Positions 1-10,746 of a stretch of 64,000 nucleotides of DNA are shown here, piece after piece. The notes under the pieces are model-generated. The model searched no databases. It was not told the DNA's origin and was given only the letters and a program-made list of their open reading frames with translations. Origin of the DNA: Berghia stephanieae (lineage: Eukaryota > Mollusca > Gastropoda > Nudibranchia > Aeolidiidae); assembly GCA_034508935.3 (NCBI GenBank), contig CM067452.1:3335364-3399363 (forward strand), in the 5' to 3' direction. Position 1 is the stretch's first letter. Every line of letters begins with the position of its first letter. The translations under genes were made by a program, and so were the position numbers.

Positions 1-313
1 GATCAAAGTACTTAGTTTGAGATCACCTAAAAGTCTCATCCAGATACAAGCACAGGTCCCTACTAAGAGGAACACACTCAAATGTTTACAAATCATACGG
101 TGCAAACAAGAGAGATGATTTACAAGGAAAAAAATATCATCTCCCAAAACTAACTATACATTTGACTGTTTCCCTCTCAGCCAGGGTATCCGACCAGGAC
201 CAGGACAAAACCAAGTAATTTCATTCCAAGACAAAGACAGAAAGCATATTGGAAAACAGATAAAGGTGGATTGAAGACACAGTATGTACCTCCCTGCCCA
301 CTATGGGAGTACA
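1..313 (-). repeat. retroposon B copy, cut by the window edge
   Basis: Reverse complement carries the body of the ~530 bp retroposon B family: the 'gagggaaacagtc' segment, 'gagatgatatttttttcc', 'aaatcatctctct' and 'gtgatctcaaactaagtac'. The 3' hairpin end lies outside the window. Seen by direct comparison with the other copies in this window. Confidence 0.85.
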
Positions 314-319
314 AGGAAA

Positions 320-850
320 TCGTACTCGAATGTAAAATATTGTCAAAGAAAGAAAAAATACTAAGCATGGAATGTTTCGGTATCAAAAGCCTTCTTCAGA
401 CAAAAAAAAAAAGTTAAAATGCTAATAATAATAATATAGTATAATCTTTATTGTCCAAAAGAAATGGCAATTTGTCATTTTGTTTACAATGTTTGAAATT
501 AAAAATACAATACATAGATAGATTGACAAAAATACATTAATTAATAAAATAATAATAATAATATATACATCAAAATGATAAATGATTTAAATAGCTAAAT
601 GAAGATGAGGTTTCATAACAGTTTTGAAAACCCAAACATACTCTCTTACTCACGCGCACACCTCCACACATCCCTACACACACACACATGCTAAAATAAT
701 TCTGTTTACACTTTGAATTCTATATGAACATAACAGTAATAGGTTAACCTAATTTATATGGAAGTCAATGGAAAATGACTTTCTAAATTCCATTTCAGTG
801 ATTTACGTATTAAAAAAACAGGAAATTCCAACCTATGACTAATAAAATAA
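320..850. other. AT-rich spacer, no gene seen
   Basis: Low-complexity AT-rich sequence with short ATA and CA repeats. A stretch near 435-500 (a TTTATTGTCC-like motif) resembles the tail of an older interspersed repeat. No ORF or splice pattern was convincing. Confidence 0.5.
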
Positions 851-869
851 AATTTCTTTAAAATGTAGT

Positions 870-1880
870 TCTTCAGAACCATTCGGCCCATGGATCCGGA
901 GTCTATAACGTGAAATGGACAATAGCAAATGTTTGCTACTCTCTGGATAGGATGCTAGTCTATAGTGAATTACTTTCTGCCAGATCTAACAGATCCAGCT
1001 ACCCAATCACCGCTGCATGGACAGGGGGGGGGGGGGGGTGTCAGAAAAAATCTCAACTGCACCCAGCATCGTTTTTATTGATATTGTTTTTAAGGGTTTT
1101 ACGGCGCTTGCAACACATTTAGGTTATATCAGCGCCAGTAAAAAGGAGGAAAATGGGATGGTAAAAAGTTCTAAAATTACAAGTAAAGCACCCAAGAGAA
1201 AGTAAGACAAAGGGGAACTAGGAACAAATAGGGATCAGATGTAGATTCCAAGAGCACACCACCACTGTACTTAGTTTGAGATCACCTATAAGTCTCATTT
1301 GGACATAAGCACAAAATCCAACAAAGAGAAATACATTCAAATGCTTACATTCAAAATAACAAATATAATAAAATATAACAGAGAGATGATTTACAAGGAA
1401 AAAAATTTCATCTCCCAAACAATAACTATGCATTTGACTTTGACTGTTTCCCCCCCAGCCAGGGCCAGGACAAAACCAAGTAATCCAATTTAAGACAAAG
1501 ACAGAAAGCATGTTGGAAAACAGATATAAGGGGATAGAAGACACAGTATGTACCTCTCTGCCCTCTTTGGGAGGTCAGGAACCCCACCCAGACAGTTATA
1601 AGGGGATAGAAGACACAGTATGTACCTCTCTGCCCTCTACGGGAGGTCAGGAACGCCACCCAGACAGTTATAAGGGGATAGAAGACACAGTATGTACCTC
1701 TCTGCCCTCTATGGGAGGTCAGGAACGCCACCCAGACAGTAATAAGGGGATAGAAGACACAGTATGTACCTCTCTGCCCTCTATGGGAGGTCAGGAACCC
1801 CACCCAGGCACCCAGCATCAATCTCAGTCCCTTTGCATGTGAAGCAAGTGACCTATCAACTGAGCTATGGGGACCCCTAA
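870..1880 (-). repeat. tRNA-derived SINE F, interrupted by retroposon B
   Basis: Two halves (870-1058 and 1820-1880) of one SINE separated by retroposon B. The head near 1880 reads, on the minus strand, like a tRNA: 'TAGCTCAGTTGATAGG' as an A box, followed by an anticodon-arm-like 'CTTGCTTCACA'. The body shares the 'CTTTGCTACTC...GGATAGGA' block with the copies at 61.5, 60.1 and 63.7 kb. The internal G run has grown to a long poly-G tract near 1023-1038. Confidence 0.8.
1071..1807 (-). repeat. retroposon B with four tandem head units
   Basis: A retroposon B copy on the minus strand inserted into SINE F. It is flanked by a 12-bp target duplication (gcacccagcatc at 1059-1070 and 1808-1819). 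The 3' hairpin (GGCGC...GCGCC) lies near 1095-1135. The 5' head unit of ~82-85 bp ('ataaggggatagaagacaca...gggaggtcaggaa') is repeated four times between about 1520 and 1805, so the copy is longer than the usual ~530 bp. Confidence 0.85.
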
Positions 1881-1904
1881 CCTATGACTCATATTCCTGT
1901 CATC

Positions 1905-2370
1905 TGCATTTTTTGCCAAATTGGGACCTAAAATTTGCCAAAATTTGCCCAAAAAACCTCCCAAAATTTGCCAAGAAATTTGCCAAAAATACCAAAATTT
2001 GTCCAAAAATTTACAGCACTTTGGGTCCTTATTTGAAGATTTTTTGACGAAACGATCCATGACTGAAGTTGGAAGTGTAAGTGACTCGATTTATTTGACT
2101 TGAAAAATGAAATGACTGTGAATAGCGTTGCTACAAAGATTTTAAATGATCATTATCCATAGAAAGTAGCTTCCCTTGGTTTGGGCCCAGGCAAAGCTGC
2201 AACACTTCTCAAGTTTCGCACTTTTTTTTTTTCGTTATTTTGTTTTCGCTTCTTTTTCCCCCCAAAATTTGCCACGCGATTTGCCAATTTTCCCAAAATT
2301 TGCCACGCGATTTGCCAATTTTCCCAAAATTTGCCACGATTTGCCAATTTTGGGAAATTTGCCAAAATTT
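1905..2370. repeat. TTTGCCAAAA-type degenerate simple repeat blocks
   Basis: Two blocks (about 1912-2020 and 2262-2375) made of variations on 'ccaaaatttgcca', including three near-identical units with 'acgcgatttgccaattttcc'. The ORFs that cross them are by-products of the repeat. Origin unknown. Confidence 0.7.
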
Positions 2371-2399
2371 GGGGATTGCCCTGATATTTGCATCCGCAA

Positions 2400-2860
2400 A
2401 AAATGCAGATGACAGATATTCCTCTATAAAAACTGTGAGATGTACAACAGTTTGCCCTCACATCCGTCTGACAACCAAAGGCAATCTCCCTGAACTGATT
2501 GACAGAAATAAAAATAAATCATTTCCATCAGAGCCAGCAAGAAAGAGAAAAAAAAGTGACACAAAGAATTCCCACCCCATCCAAATTGACACCAGCATCA
2601 AAGAGTCCACCATCATCTTCATCAGCTCAATTCTCTTCTTCATCACCACAAGGTGTCACCTTTAAAAAATCAGATTCATCCTCATCATCATCATCATCAG
2701 CTCAGTTCTCTTCATCATTATCACAAGTTCCCACCGTCAAAAAATCAAAATCCTCATCATCATTATCTTCCCCTCGTCATCTCAACTCTCGCCATCAACA
2801 TCACAGGGTTCCATCTTTTAAAAAGAAACAGATTGTAGAACAAGTAAGGATATTTTAAAT
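2400..2860 (+). other. serine-rich ORF fragment of unknown origin
   Basis: The plus-strand frame from 2499 to 2858 encodes 119 residues dominated by Ser, Pro and Lys, with runs of Ser and two copies of a 'SAQFSSS' motif, each followed by a 'KKS' motif. A second frame upstream contains a 'CTTVCPHIRLTTKGN' segment. The Ser/Pro/Lys style recalls the linker of the transposase at 49.4-51.7 kb, but no clear homology is visible. It may be a transposon remnant or chance coding in a TCA/TCC-rich repeat. Confidence 0.3.
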
Positions 2861-2947
2861 ACAACAACAAATTTAATCCAAGAACAAGAAATTACAGATT
2901 AAAATAAGGAAATAGCTAGCTTAAAAAAAACAACTTAGTTACATTAA

Positions 2948-3066
2948 ATGGGATAGTAAAAAGCTCTAGAATTACAATTAAAGCACACAAGAAAAGGTTA
3001 TTGTTTTGTTTTTGTTTTTAAGGGGTGTATGGCGCGTGCAACACTTTTAGGTCATATCAGCGCCAT
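2948..3066 (-). repeat. retroposon B 3' tail fragment
   Basis: Minus-strand copy of the family's terminal ~115 bp. The hairpin GGCGC...GCGCC with loop 'tgatatgacctaaaagtgttgc' and the A-rich AAAACAAAAACAAAAC tail are visible; upstream is 'tctagagctttttactatcccatt'. Confidence 0.75.
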
Positions 3067-3811
3067 CATTGATAAAGATCTTTCCATGACAATTCACGTG
3101 AATAACACCATACAATCTATGTACATAGAAATGAAAAAAATAACAAAATTCGTAATTTAATACCGAAGCATAAAGCAGAACTTTTAATTAATTCCCTTGT
3201 TTTATCTAAATTGGACTATTGTAACTCCATTTGGGCGAATTTAGCTAAAGACAAAATTAGCAAACTTCAGGTGCTCAAAATAACGCAGCCAGACTCATTG
3301 TACGCAATAACAAAAAATACCCGTCAGCAACTCTCCTTCTCCGTGAGTTACATTGGCTTCCTGAGGAAAAAAGAGTTGCCTATAAGATTTGTACTGTTGT
3401 CTACAAATCCTTGAGCACCAACAGTCCCTCCTATATCAAAGACCTTCTAAACATATATGTCCCCAATAGAAACTTGAGGTCAAGTAATGACCAATCAATC
3501 CTTGTCAAACCTAAGCCATTGCGTAAAAAAGGTGAACAGTCTTTTCCATTTTCGGCCCCCCATTTATGGAACTTTCTCTCATCACACGTGAGATGCTCGG
3601 ATTAGTTGACAACGTTCAAATCTCGCTTAAAGTACTTAAAGTTTTATCTTTTTACGTCATAATGTTGCAATACTATTATCATATCTTATGTTGTTAAATT
3701 GAATTCATATCACGTTTCCATCAAACTTGTCTTACCGTAATATGTTTTGTTTTATATCACTGTAAAGCGCTTAGAGCATGTTTCAATGGGGTAAAGCGTT
3801 ATATAAATGCC

Positions 3812-3850
<39 letters not shown>
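3066..3850 (+). mobile_element. LINE (CR1/L2-like) 3' fragment
   Basis: Two plus-strand frames encode the C-terminal part of a reverse transcriptase: 'LDYCNSIWANL' at 3211-3245 (the usual 'xLDYCNSLL' motif of CR1/L2-group elements), then 'SPSYIKDLL' and 'FPFSAPHLWNFL' to 3605. The frame changes once or more, so the copy is dead. The noncoding end carries 'aaagcgcttagagca...aagcgttatataaatgcc' followed by (ATT)n, the familiar tail of this LINE group. The 5' end is lost. Confidence 0.8.
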
Positions 3851-3868
<18 letters not shown>

Positions 3869-3909
3869 CATTATCCACTAATGGTAAATGGTGAATAGTA
3901 ACATCCTGG

Positions 3910-3960
<51 letters not shown>

Positions 3961-4060
3961 CATCCACTAATGGTAAATGGTGAATAGTAACATCCTGGTA
4001 TTATTATTATTATCATCATCCACTAATGGTAAATGGTGAATAGTAACATCCTGGCACTCT
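3808..4060. repeat. (ATT)n microsatellite with triplicated 37-bp unit
   Basis: The LINE tail continues as (ATT)n. The unit 'ccactaatggtaaatgg...catcctgg' occurs three times (about 3876-3911, 3963-3999, 4019-4055), each preceded by ATT or ATC repeats. This looks like local duplication inside the microsatellite. Confidence 0.85.
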
Positions 4061-4147
4061 GGCTGCATCGACCACTGTCGCCCAGTGGACTGACTGACCA
4101 CAGGCACTGACCACAGGCTGTAAAGCCAAGACCTGTCATCATCTGTT

Positions 4148-4725
4148 ACTGATCTGGATAATGGGTCGTACTTCACTTTTATAAGGCAAAAGTTCCTCAG
4201 TTGTCTTTACAGTATCGTCAGCTTGATGCTGTCTTGTCCATTTGCACCCCTTGTCAGTACGACTCAGATTATCCAGAGCATGCAGAAAGAGGGCTACGGC
4301 ATGTGAACATTCATATGATCCCCTTGGACATTCGCATGTTGTTTCACATATGTTTGTTGCTTTAGGTCTCTTCCAACACAAATGAGGTTATATGAGAGAC
4401 CGCTGAAACAAAAAAACAAGCAATCTAACAAAAATAGTACAAATGTAAATCAAAATCATAACCTAAAGATATCATAAGCTAAATTACAAATAACCAAGAA
4501 CAAACAGGCAGAAGATTTACAGAAAAAAAAATATCCCCTGTCAAAAATACAATCACAAACCAAAGAAGCAGGATAGGCTAGTAAAGAGAAGAAGAAACGA
4601 CATCACTATCGGATCGTACACCCATGCGAACATCATAGGTATACGATTCAAGGGTGATGCTCCCATCCAACCACCCGCTTTGTTGTTTCACATAGATACA
4701 AGGCATCATCAAGATAGATCTGTGG
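4148..4725 (-). pseudogene. SWIM zinc-finger exon split by a SINE
   Basis: A minus-strand exon begins after a 'ttaccccacag' acceptor at about 4724 with 'IYLDDALYLCETT'. It resumes on the other side of a retroposon C insertion with 'CECPRGSYECSHAVALFLH', a CxCx(n)CxH SWIM-type zinc-binding motif, and runs to a stop or donor near 4148. SWIM domains bind DNA or protein and are common in transposon-linked and chromatin proteins; the parent protein was not identified. The 14-bp duplication 'tgttgtttcacata' brackets the insert, so the exon was intact before the SINE arrived. The next exons were not found, so it may be a decayed gene or a stray transposon exon. Confidence 0.6.
4351..4680 (-). repeat. 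retroposon C copy 1 (inserted in the SWIM exon)
   Basis: A full-length ~330 bp element on the minus strand, from the head 'gcgggtggttggatggga' (at 4678) to the tail hairpin GGTCTC...GAGACC and the 'caacaaaca' end. Target duplication: tgttgtttcacata at 4337-4350 and 4681-4694. Confidence 0.9.
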
Positions 4726-5194
4726 GGTAATAGAAAATAAAATATTCATATTTAGAGCCACGATCAAGCTCAATAGGCAAAAAAAAAAAAAAAGTCTAAT
4801 AAAATAAAATAATAATACAGAAATAAATTTGCAGTGCAATCTAAACATTCAAGAATAGGAAGTTTATTTTACCAGGACTAACACTGGCCTACCCACATGA
4901 AGTATGATAAAATGTCTAGCGTGATTGTGATGCTCCTATAAGTACCTTACTATAGGTTACTATACTATACTAAGTAGTATGTAGTAGACTATAGTCAATC
5001 AATAGTAACGAAAATTAAGCAAAGCAAGACCTCCAAAATCTGTGGTGTATAAGATAAAAACACAATGATTCTCTGTCTCTCTCTCCCTCTCTTTACCTAA
5101 AATCGAATGTAAACAGTAAAATCTGTCCATTGGATAAATTCTATCTGTTTAAACTCAAAGTAAACTGACTAAGTAAAATGTCCAACAGTAGTTT

Positions 5195-5508
5195 GTGCGG
5201 CTATGTGGTCTTGTGGTATGACACTCGCTTTCGGATAGAAAGGTCCTAGGTTTGAGCCTCGCGCTCGGCGCATAGTTGAGTCCTTGGAAAAGGCTTTTCA
5301 CTCACATTCTCTCACCGTACTCAGGTGTAAAATGAGTACCTGGCCGTTAACAGCGTTGTCTTTGTCCGAAAAATTGTAATATTGCCTAACAGGCGCCATG
5401 TCCCGTCCTACATGTGAAATGTTGCTGTTGACCAGGGACCCCTTGTAAAGCGCTTTGAGCACATTTTAGTGGATATTGCGCTATATAAAGCTCAATTATT
5501 TTTTTAAA
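5195..5508 (+). repeat. tRNA-Pro-derived SINE A
   Basis: A ~310 bp SINE. The head 'tgtggtcttgtggtatga' plus 'aggtttgagcctcg' matches the A and B boxes of a tRNA-Pro-like promoter. The body holds 'gagtccttggaaaaggctttt' and 'gttaacagcgttgtc', and the 3' end is LINE-like: 'aaagcgctttgagca...gcgctatataaagctcaatta'. Other copies lie at 32.9, 33.3, 55.3, 57.1 and 62.6 kb. Confidence 0.9.
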
Positions 5509-5559
5509 AGTTTTACGAGGATGTGAGATTGAGATTTTGAGAGTGAGAAGACGAAATGA

Positions 5560-5835
5560 CTTACCTTCACAGAATACTCTTTATTCTTCATGCTGGCTTG
5601 AACTTTACCAAACATCAAGCCATCCGAGTACGAGAAAGTCAAAACATGACCTGATTAGTTATGGTTTTCACCTCTTGAGACACTTTTAGGCTCATCAGAG
5701 AAGTGTTTCATAAGGGTGGGGATGGAAATAAAGTTAGTGTCCGCCGTTGTTCTCGACTGTTTAGAACCAGCCGGTTCATTACCATGCGTTGTTGCGCGGG
5801 AAGTGACGTCACGACTGTTGTACCCTATTATGTAA
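5560..5835 (+). repeat. unclassified interspersed repeat (shared with 29.6 kb)
   Basis: This block, with 'agtgacgtcacgactgttg' and 'ctgtttagaaccag', reappears inverted at about 29615-29860, including the flanking 'cttcatgctggcttgaac'-like portion. No coding sense is visible. Confidence 0.6.
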
Positions 5836-5941
5836 AGAAAAGCCTATGATTCTTCACCTCTGCAAGACATTATTACAATGACCACACTACTGACCATCTG
5901 TGAAAAAATCATATGTAAAAATGAATGTAACAGCTTCTTAA

Positions 5942-6095
5942 AAGAACAAAAACAACACTTAAAAAGGAACGTTTCAGACTCAAAACCCTTCGTCAGCCAA
6001 AATAACAAAGACAGTAAAAATGGTAATACTGTTTTTGTTATTGGCTGGAGAAGTGTTTTGAGTCTGAAACTCTCCTTTTTAAGTATTTTGTTCTT
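5942..6095. mobile_element. 154-bp TTAA hairpin MITE
   Basis: Long inverted arms ('aagaacaaaaacaac...cttaaaaagg' against 'cctttttaagtattttgttctt') nearly fill the element. It is flanked by TTAA at 5938-5941 and 6096-6099. A TTAA target is typical of piggyBac and Kolobok-type transposition; the source family is not identifiable here. Confidence 0.75.
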
Positions 6096-6099
6096 TTAA

Positions 6100-6327
6100 C
6101 TCACTCAACCCTAACACTGACTATATCCGTAGTTTACCCATCTTACTTGTATCCCATGCCTATTTATTACATTTTTTCTGAGACAAATTATAGGCGTAGT
6201 ATCAAAGCTAATGTTTTTAGTTTTTACATGTTAATGGCAGTTGAATAAAACCATCTATGTACATGCTCATTTTTAATACAATTAATACAATTATGAAAAG
6301 TAGCAAAAATCTCCAGGATTGAGTGAG
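6100..6327. mobile_element. 228-bp TTAA MITE with CTCACTCAA termini
   Basis: Terminal inverted repeats ctcactcaa/ttgagtgag (one mismatch), with TTAA on both sides. A second copy of the same family lies inverted at 23324-23564. Confidence 0.8.
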
Positions 6328-6452
6328 TTAAGAAGCTGTTACATTCATTTTTGCACATGCTTTTTTCACAGATGCTCAGTAGTGTGGTCATTGTGTTAAT
6401 GTTCTTTATTGAAGCTGCTCCATTCATTTTTGTACACATACTATTTTACAGT

Positions 6453-6586
6453 CTACAACAGCCTAGTACATAGACTAACCATCTGTCTAATCTGGCCCAA
6501 TGCTGTCACTTGGTGCTGTATTTCTTTCTCCATCTCTACAAAGTCCACCATCATCTGTCTAGCTGTCTTCTTCAAGTTCTCATCCT
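6453..6586 (-). CDS. small unknown coiled-coil-like protein, exon 2
   Basis: A minus-strand exon after a 'tgatacag' acceptor. It encodes 'EDENLKKTARQMMVDF...' and ends at a TAG stop at 6453-6455. Exon 1 ends in phase 1 with G, and this exon starts AG, giving GAG (Glu), so the two join without a frame break into an 87-residue protein. The sequence is helical and charged (VEMEKEIQHQV). A cryptic 'ATG|gttagt' donor before the last nine residues means a further exon is possible. Confidence 0.55.
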
Positions 6587-6599
6587 CTGTATCAATCAT

Positions 6600-7900
6600 C
6601 AAAATAAAATTATAGAAAAAAATAATAAATTGGGTTGATCTGTCAAAATGAACAGAATGACAAACTTTAATTTTTTTATTTTAATACTTTATTCGCTGGA
6701 TTTTAGCATGCTAAAGGGAGAAGCCAGAATTTTTATTTCTTAAATCTGATCCTAAGGTCATCCATGGGTTCTAGCCCCCACCGATACTTATAGAAGAAAA
6801 AAAAGTAGAAAGGCATCTAGGAGTCTTGATCTGCTTCCTTTGAGTGTAAGAAATTAACGACCAAATAATTGGGACGAGGAGGGTTTCTTCTGTGAAGACA
6901 TTTTGCTTTAGCTATACCTCAGTTTCTAGTTACCACTATCATATAAATTTAAGTAAATTTTATAACTTAGACTATGGATGTAATTTTCATTGTTTAAGGT
7001 TAATCCTGACACAAATACCGCAGCACAGTCTGAGGTAGAGGATCACCACATATATACGAAGTTACTAATGTTATTTCGAGGTGAGCCAGACTTTGAAAAC
7101 TGCAGACCTGTAAATGGCTGGTGAAAAAATTGTCTGAACTTTTCGAGGATGCGAAAATAGACTAACCAAACCAAAAAAGTGGATTAACAACACACATGAT
7201 TCGGCATGCCTTGCGATAAAAAGGACTTTCCTCTCAATCCATAAATAAGACGACGTTGGCAATAAATACTAAATGCCATTCCCAGTGACTCAATTTTCCT
7301 CACATAGCAAGAGAAGAAATCGCCGTTGATGTCTTGTTCTTCAAGTCAAGACCATTTAAATTTATCTTTAACACCTTTTTCTGAGGTAAGTAAGTCGCAA
7401 CTGAGATCTAAAAATACTTCAGGCATCTTGAATAGGAAGAATAATTGAATTAATAAATAACTGAAAAACTACGGTCGTGAGAGAATAGAAGAAAAGAGAA
7501 TCTGTCGTATGCCAAAGGAGTGAAAACTTCCGATATAAGCATTCATTCACCTTTTCATTCGAAGAAAAATATTTATTTCGCATTCATATTTTTCCAGTTC
7601 ACTTCAACCAGATAGAGATAATGAATGGACCTGAAAAAAGAACGGAACGACGTGTGTGTGTCGGTAGCAAAATATAAAGAAACGGCCAGGTCCCCAACAC
7701 ACTATGTGTGTTAGTTGATTACTGACTACGTTGTGTGTGATCGACGACTCGCGAACGCGAGCGACCGACACTAGGCTAGCTACGTGCGGGCAGACAGTAA
7801 GCAGTGAATACGAACACGTCCGGGGAGTGTGGAGGTGGTGATAAATATTGACAAGATGGAATGCTGCTGGTTTGTTTTGTCTTTGACGAGATAAGTACAA
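6600..7900. other. intronic/intergenic stretch with GC-richer patch
   Basis: Mostly AT-rich with no convincing ORF. Positions 7690-7850 are richer in CpG and hold a 14-nt palindrome (ctcgcgaacgcgag near 7747) and a plus-strand donor-like 'ctgaggtaagt' near 7382. It could be a promoter or first exon, but there is no supporting reading frame. Confidence 0.3.
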
Positions 7901-7991
7901 TGTTTGTTGTTTTTTTTAAATAGACTCTCGGCGAGGCACACAATAAAACACTTTTATTTTCTTTTTAGTTGGTTTTGTTATGTGACGTTAG

Positions 7992-8187
<196 letters not shown>

Positions 8188-8492
8188 ATTTAATGTCAGA
8201 ATTTATAGAGCAAAATCGTACTGTCGGAATTCCGACAATTGTCGGAAGATTTACAGGCCTGAAACTGAAATAAAAGTCGGAATAATGAATGTGGATTGGA
8301 ATAATAATATATATGTATATGCTTTGAATTGATGAGAAAATTTTGTACTGTTTCTCCAATTGCTAAAGCACTCAAATGTTATTATTTTGACCATTACCAC
8401 TATAAATTTTAATCTTTAGTTATCAGGAGGTCTGAGGTTCAATCCCGTCGAGAAAGGAAGATTTTTATTCTTGTCCTTTTCTCTCTGCTTTG

Positions 8493-8735
8493 TCTATAAA
8501 TAATAATGTGAAATTGATTGTAAGCTTCAATTTAATTACAAAAATAGATCAAATGAACGTTTCGGGTTTCCCCTTTATCAACAAAACAGAATGAATGAAA
8601 CGGTAAGACATTATCTCATTCATCTGTGGTGTTTTATTCATTCTGTTGTGTTGATAGAGGGGAAACCCGGAATGTTCATTTGATCTGTTCTTGTAATTAA
8701 ATTGAAGCTTACAATCAATTTTACATTATTATTTA
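8493..8735. mobile_element. inverted-repeat MITE D1, copy 1
   Basis: Arms of ~100 bp pair: 'aataatgtgaaattgattgt', 'aagcttcaatttaattac' and 'ggtttcccctttatcaac' appear on the left and their complements on the right. Relatives lie at 36.35, 53.05 and 56.1 kb. Confidence 0.8.
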
Positions 8736-8825
8736 CTTCTTCGAGCTTCGAGCAGCAACATTTCATTTCATCTCTGCTTTGTCTGGCACTGTTTCATACA
8801 CACTTTTTCAGATCTTCTCTAAGTA

Positions 8826-8945
8826 CTAGAATTTTTTTTTTTTTTTTTCCACTTAAAATTGATAATTTATATTGTAAAGTGCCCAGAGCTTGTGTTTTAC
8901 ACGAGAATGAGCTCTGTATAAATGTGTATTATTATTATTACTAAA
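8826..8945 (+). repeat. short LINE/SINE 3'-tail repeat
   Basis: 'acttaaaattgataattta...gtgcccagagcttgtg...gtataaatgtgtatt' followed by (ATT)n. A near-identical copy lies at 56606-56715. This is the 3' end of a CR1/L2-like family. Confidence 0.7.
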
Positions 8946-9106
8946 ATTTGCACTGCCCACATTGGTTGGGGCTTGAACCCCAGACCTCTCGAATGTCATA
9001 CTCCTTGATTACAATGCTGCACATGAATGCATTTGGTTGCGTTACTAATAACTCAAAACAGCAATTTTTGGCAATATTTTTTCATGACTATAAGGATGAA
9101 ACTCAC

Positions 9107-9236
9107 CTCTACAACACTGGGAAATGTTTTGGGCAATGTCAAGGACACTAGCCATGCCTGTTTCTACATGAACTTTCAACCTCTGCTCCAAAATGTGTAG
9201 ATCAGAGTCAATCTCGGCTACACCTCTGAGAGACAT
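9107..9236 (-). CDS. small unknown coiled-coil-like protein, exon 1
   Basis: The start codon at 9236 follows a short 5' leader with a good acceptor ('ccatttcag' next to 9258), so at least one noncoding exon lies upstream. The exon reads MSLRGVAEIDSDLHILEQRL... and ends at a 'gtgagt' donor. With the exon at 6453-6586 it gives 87 residues, mostly amphipathic helix with no signal peptide or membrane segment. The size and helix layout loosely recall small structural proteins such as SYCE3, but I do not claim homology. The intron (9106-6587) holds the 7.6-7.9 kb GC-richer patch and the (TA)n tract. Confidence 0.6.
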
Positions 9237-9339
9237 TTTTGTTCTTAGGCTATGAAATCTGAAATGGTAAAATTATAGAATAGTGACATAAAGGCTATTC
9301 GGATTGGAGTCTGTATAACCATAACCTTATTTTACAGAG

Positions 9340-9505
9340 TATTCGGGAAAATAGAGTTCAGCATTATTTTGCCGAGCATTCAAGAATTTGAATTAGAGAT
9401 CAAGTTTATTTCCCGAGCAATAGAGGTCAAGTTTATTTCCCAAAGTGTTCAGAGAAATAGAGTTCAAGTTTATTTTTCAGAGCGTTCGGAGAAATAGAGC
9501 CGGCC
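9340..9505 (+). repeat. degenerate ~40-45 bp tandem repeat
   Basis: About four diverged units of 'aatagagttcaagtttattt' followed by 'cccgagcgttcggagaa'-like text. No coding potential. Confidence 0.6.
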
Positions 9506-10016
9506 TTTATTATAATACTTAATCTTTAAGTGATTATGGAATTTAACTTAGCTACAATAAATATTAATATTACTATTATTTAAGATAAGTTTCATTTTTT
9601 ATAAGTATAAGTGAAAGTGGTGTGATTTTTCTAATTCCAAAAACAATTATAATTTGCTGAGTCAGTTGTAATTTAGGACTCCAGCCGAAGCCACTATTAA
9701 TTACTGTGTTTTCCATCAGTTTCAATATTGCAAAAGACATGTTTCATCAGGTCATAGTATCTCTAGTTAGGGTTCAGTGTTGAGGGGGATGAACCCCCTA
9801 ATAATAAAAAAAAAATCCCCTCTTTAGTAGAGGTCCTTCCATAATTTCTATCCAAATATTGAATTATTCGGCATTGGTTAAGGAATGAGGCGCTGCCACC
9901 ACATCATTGCTTGTTTACAAATCTGAGTTGCACTATAGCCAGTCCTTTGCATAAATGTAGAAGAAGATGCAGCACTGTTGGCGAAAAATGATGAGAAGGG
10001 ATGCGAGGGGAGGGAG

Positions 10017-10378
<362 letters not shown>

Positions 10379-10662
10379 TCGTACCTTGGAAAAACTAACA
10401 AAACTAATTAAAACTCTCTCTTTATTTATTGGGGTTTTTTTTGGTTGTTTTGTTTACAATATTCTCCTTCAGCTATCATATTGGTATCGGGTTTTAAGAA
10501 GGGGCCTTTGGCTGTACTTGTACAAGCTTTAAACACACGCTGTGGTTATCCCCAGACACCTGTCTGGGGATAATAAAAATTCGTTATCTATAAAAACATA
10601 TAATTAATTAACATTAAATCAGTTGTTACTACATATAAACAATTGGCGTCGACTTCTAAGTG

Positions 10663-10746
10663 GGTGTCATGGCCGAATGGTTTAGTCGTCTGCCCTGGAA
10701 GTTTTACCAGAATCGACGTTGCGGGTTCGAATCCTGGTTCCGCCAC
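10663..10746 (+). tRNA. tRNA-Ser-like gene or pseudogene
   Basis: 'tggccgaatggtttagtc' is a type II (Ser/Leu) D-arm and A box; 'gcgggttcgaatcctgg' is a good T-arm and B box. A T run follows directly, as at a Pol III terminator. The anticodon stem (CTGG...CCAG) has an eight-base loop and the acceptor stem pairs poorly, so it is probably a tRNA pseudogene or SINE head, not a working tRNA. Confidence 0.45.

Larger units (their letters stand above)
5876..6393. mobile_element. foldback element hosting two TTAA elements
   Basis: Outer arms 5876-5937 and 6332-6393 are near-perfect inverted copies (~62 bp, containing 'gaccacactactgaccatc' and 'gaatgtaacagcttc'). They meet at a TTAA. Two further inverted-repeat elements sit side by side in that TTAA: 5942-6095 and 6100-6327, each bounded by TTAA. 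Confidence 0.85.

Noticed and set aside
8941-9015. tRNA-like B box ('ggtctggggttcaagcccc' on the minus strand)
   Set aside because: No matching A box or family relatives found; too little to call a SINE.
10663-10746. A working tRNA-Ser gene
   Set aside because: Poor acceptor pairing and an abnormal anticodon loop; kept only as tRNA-like.
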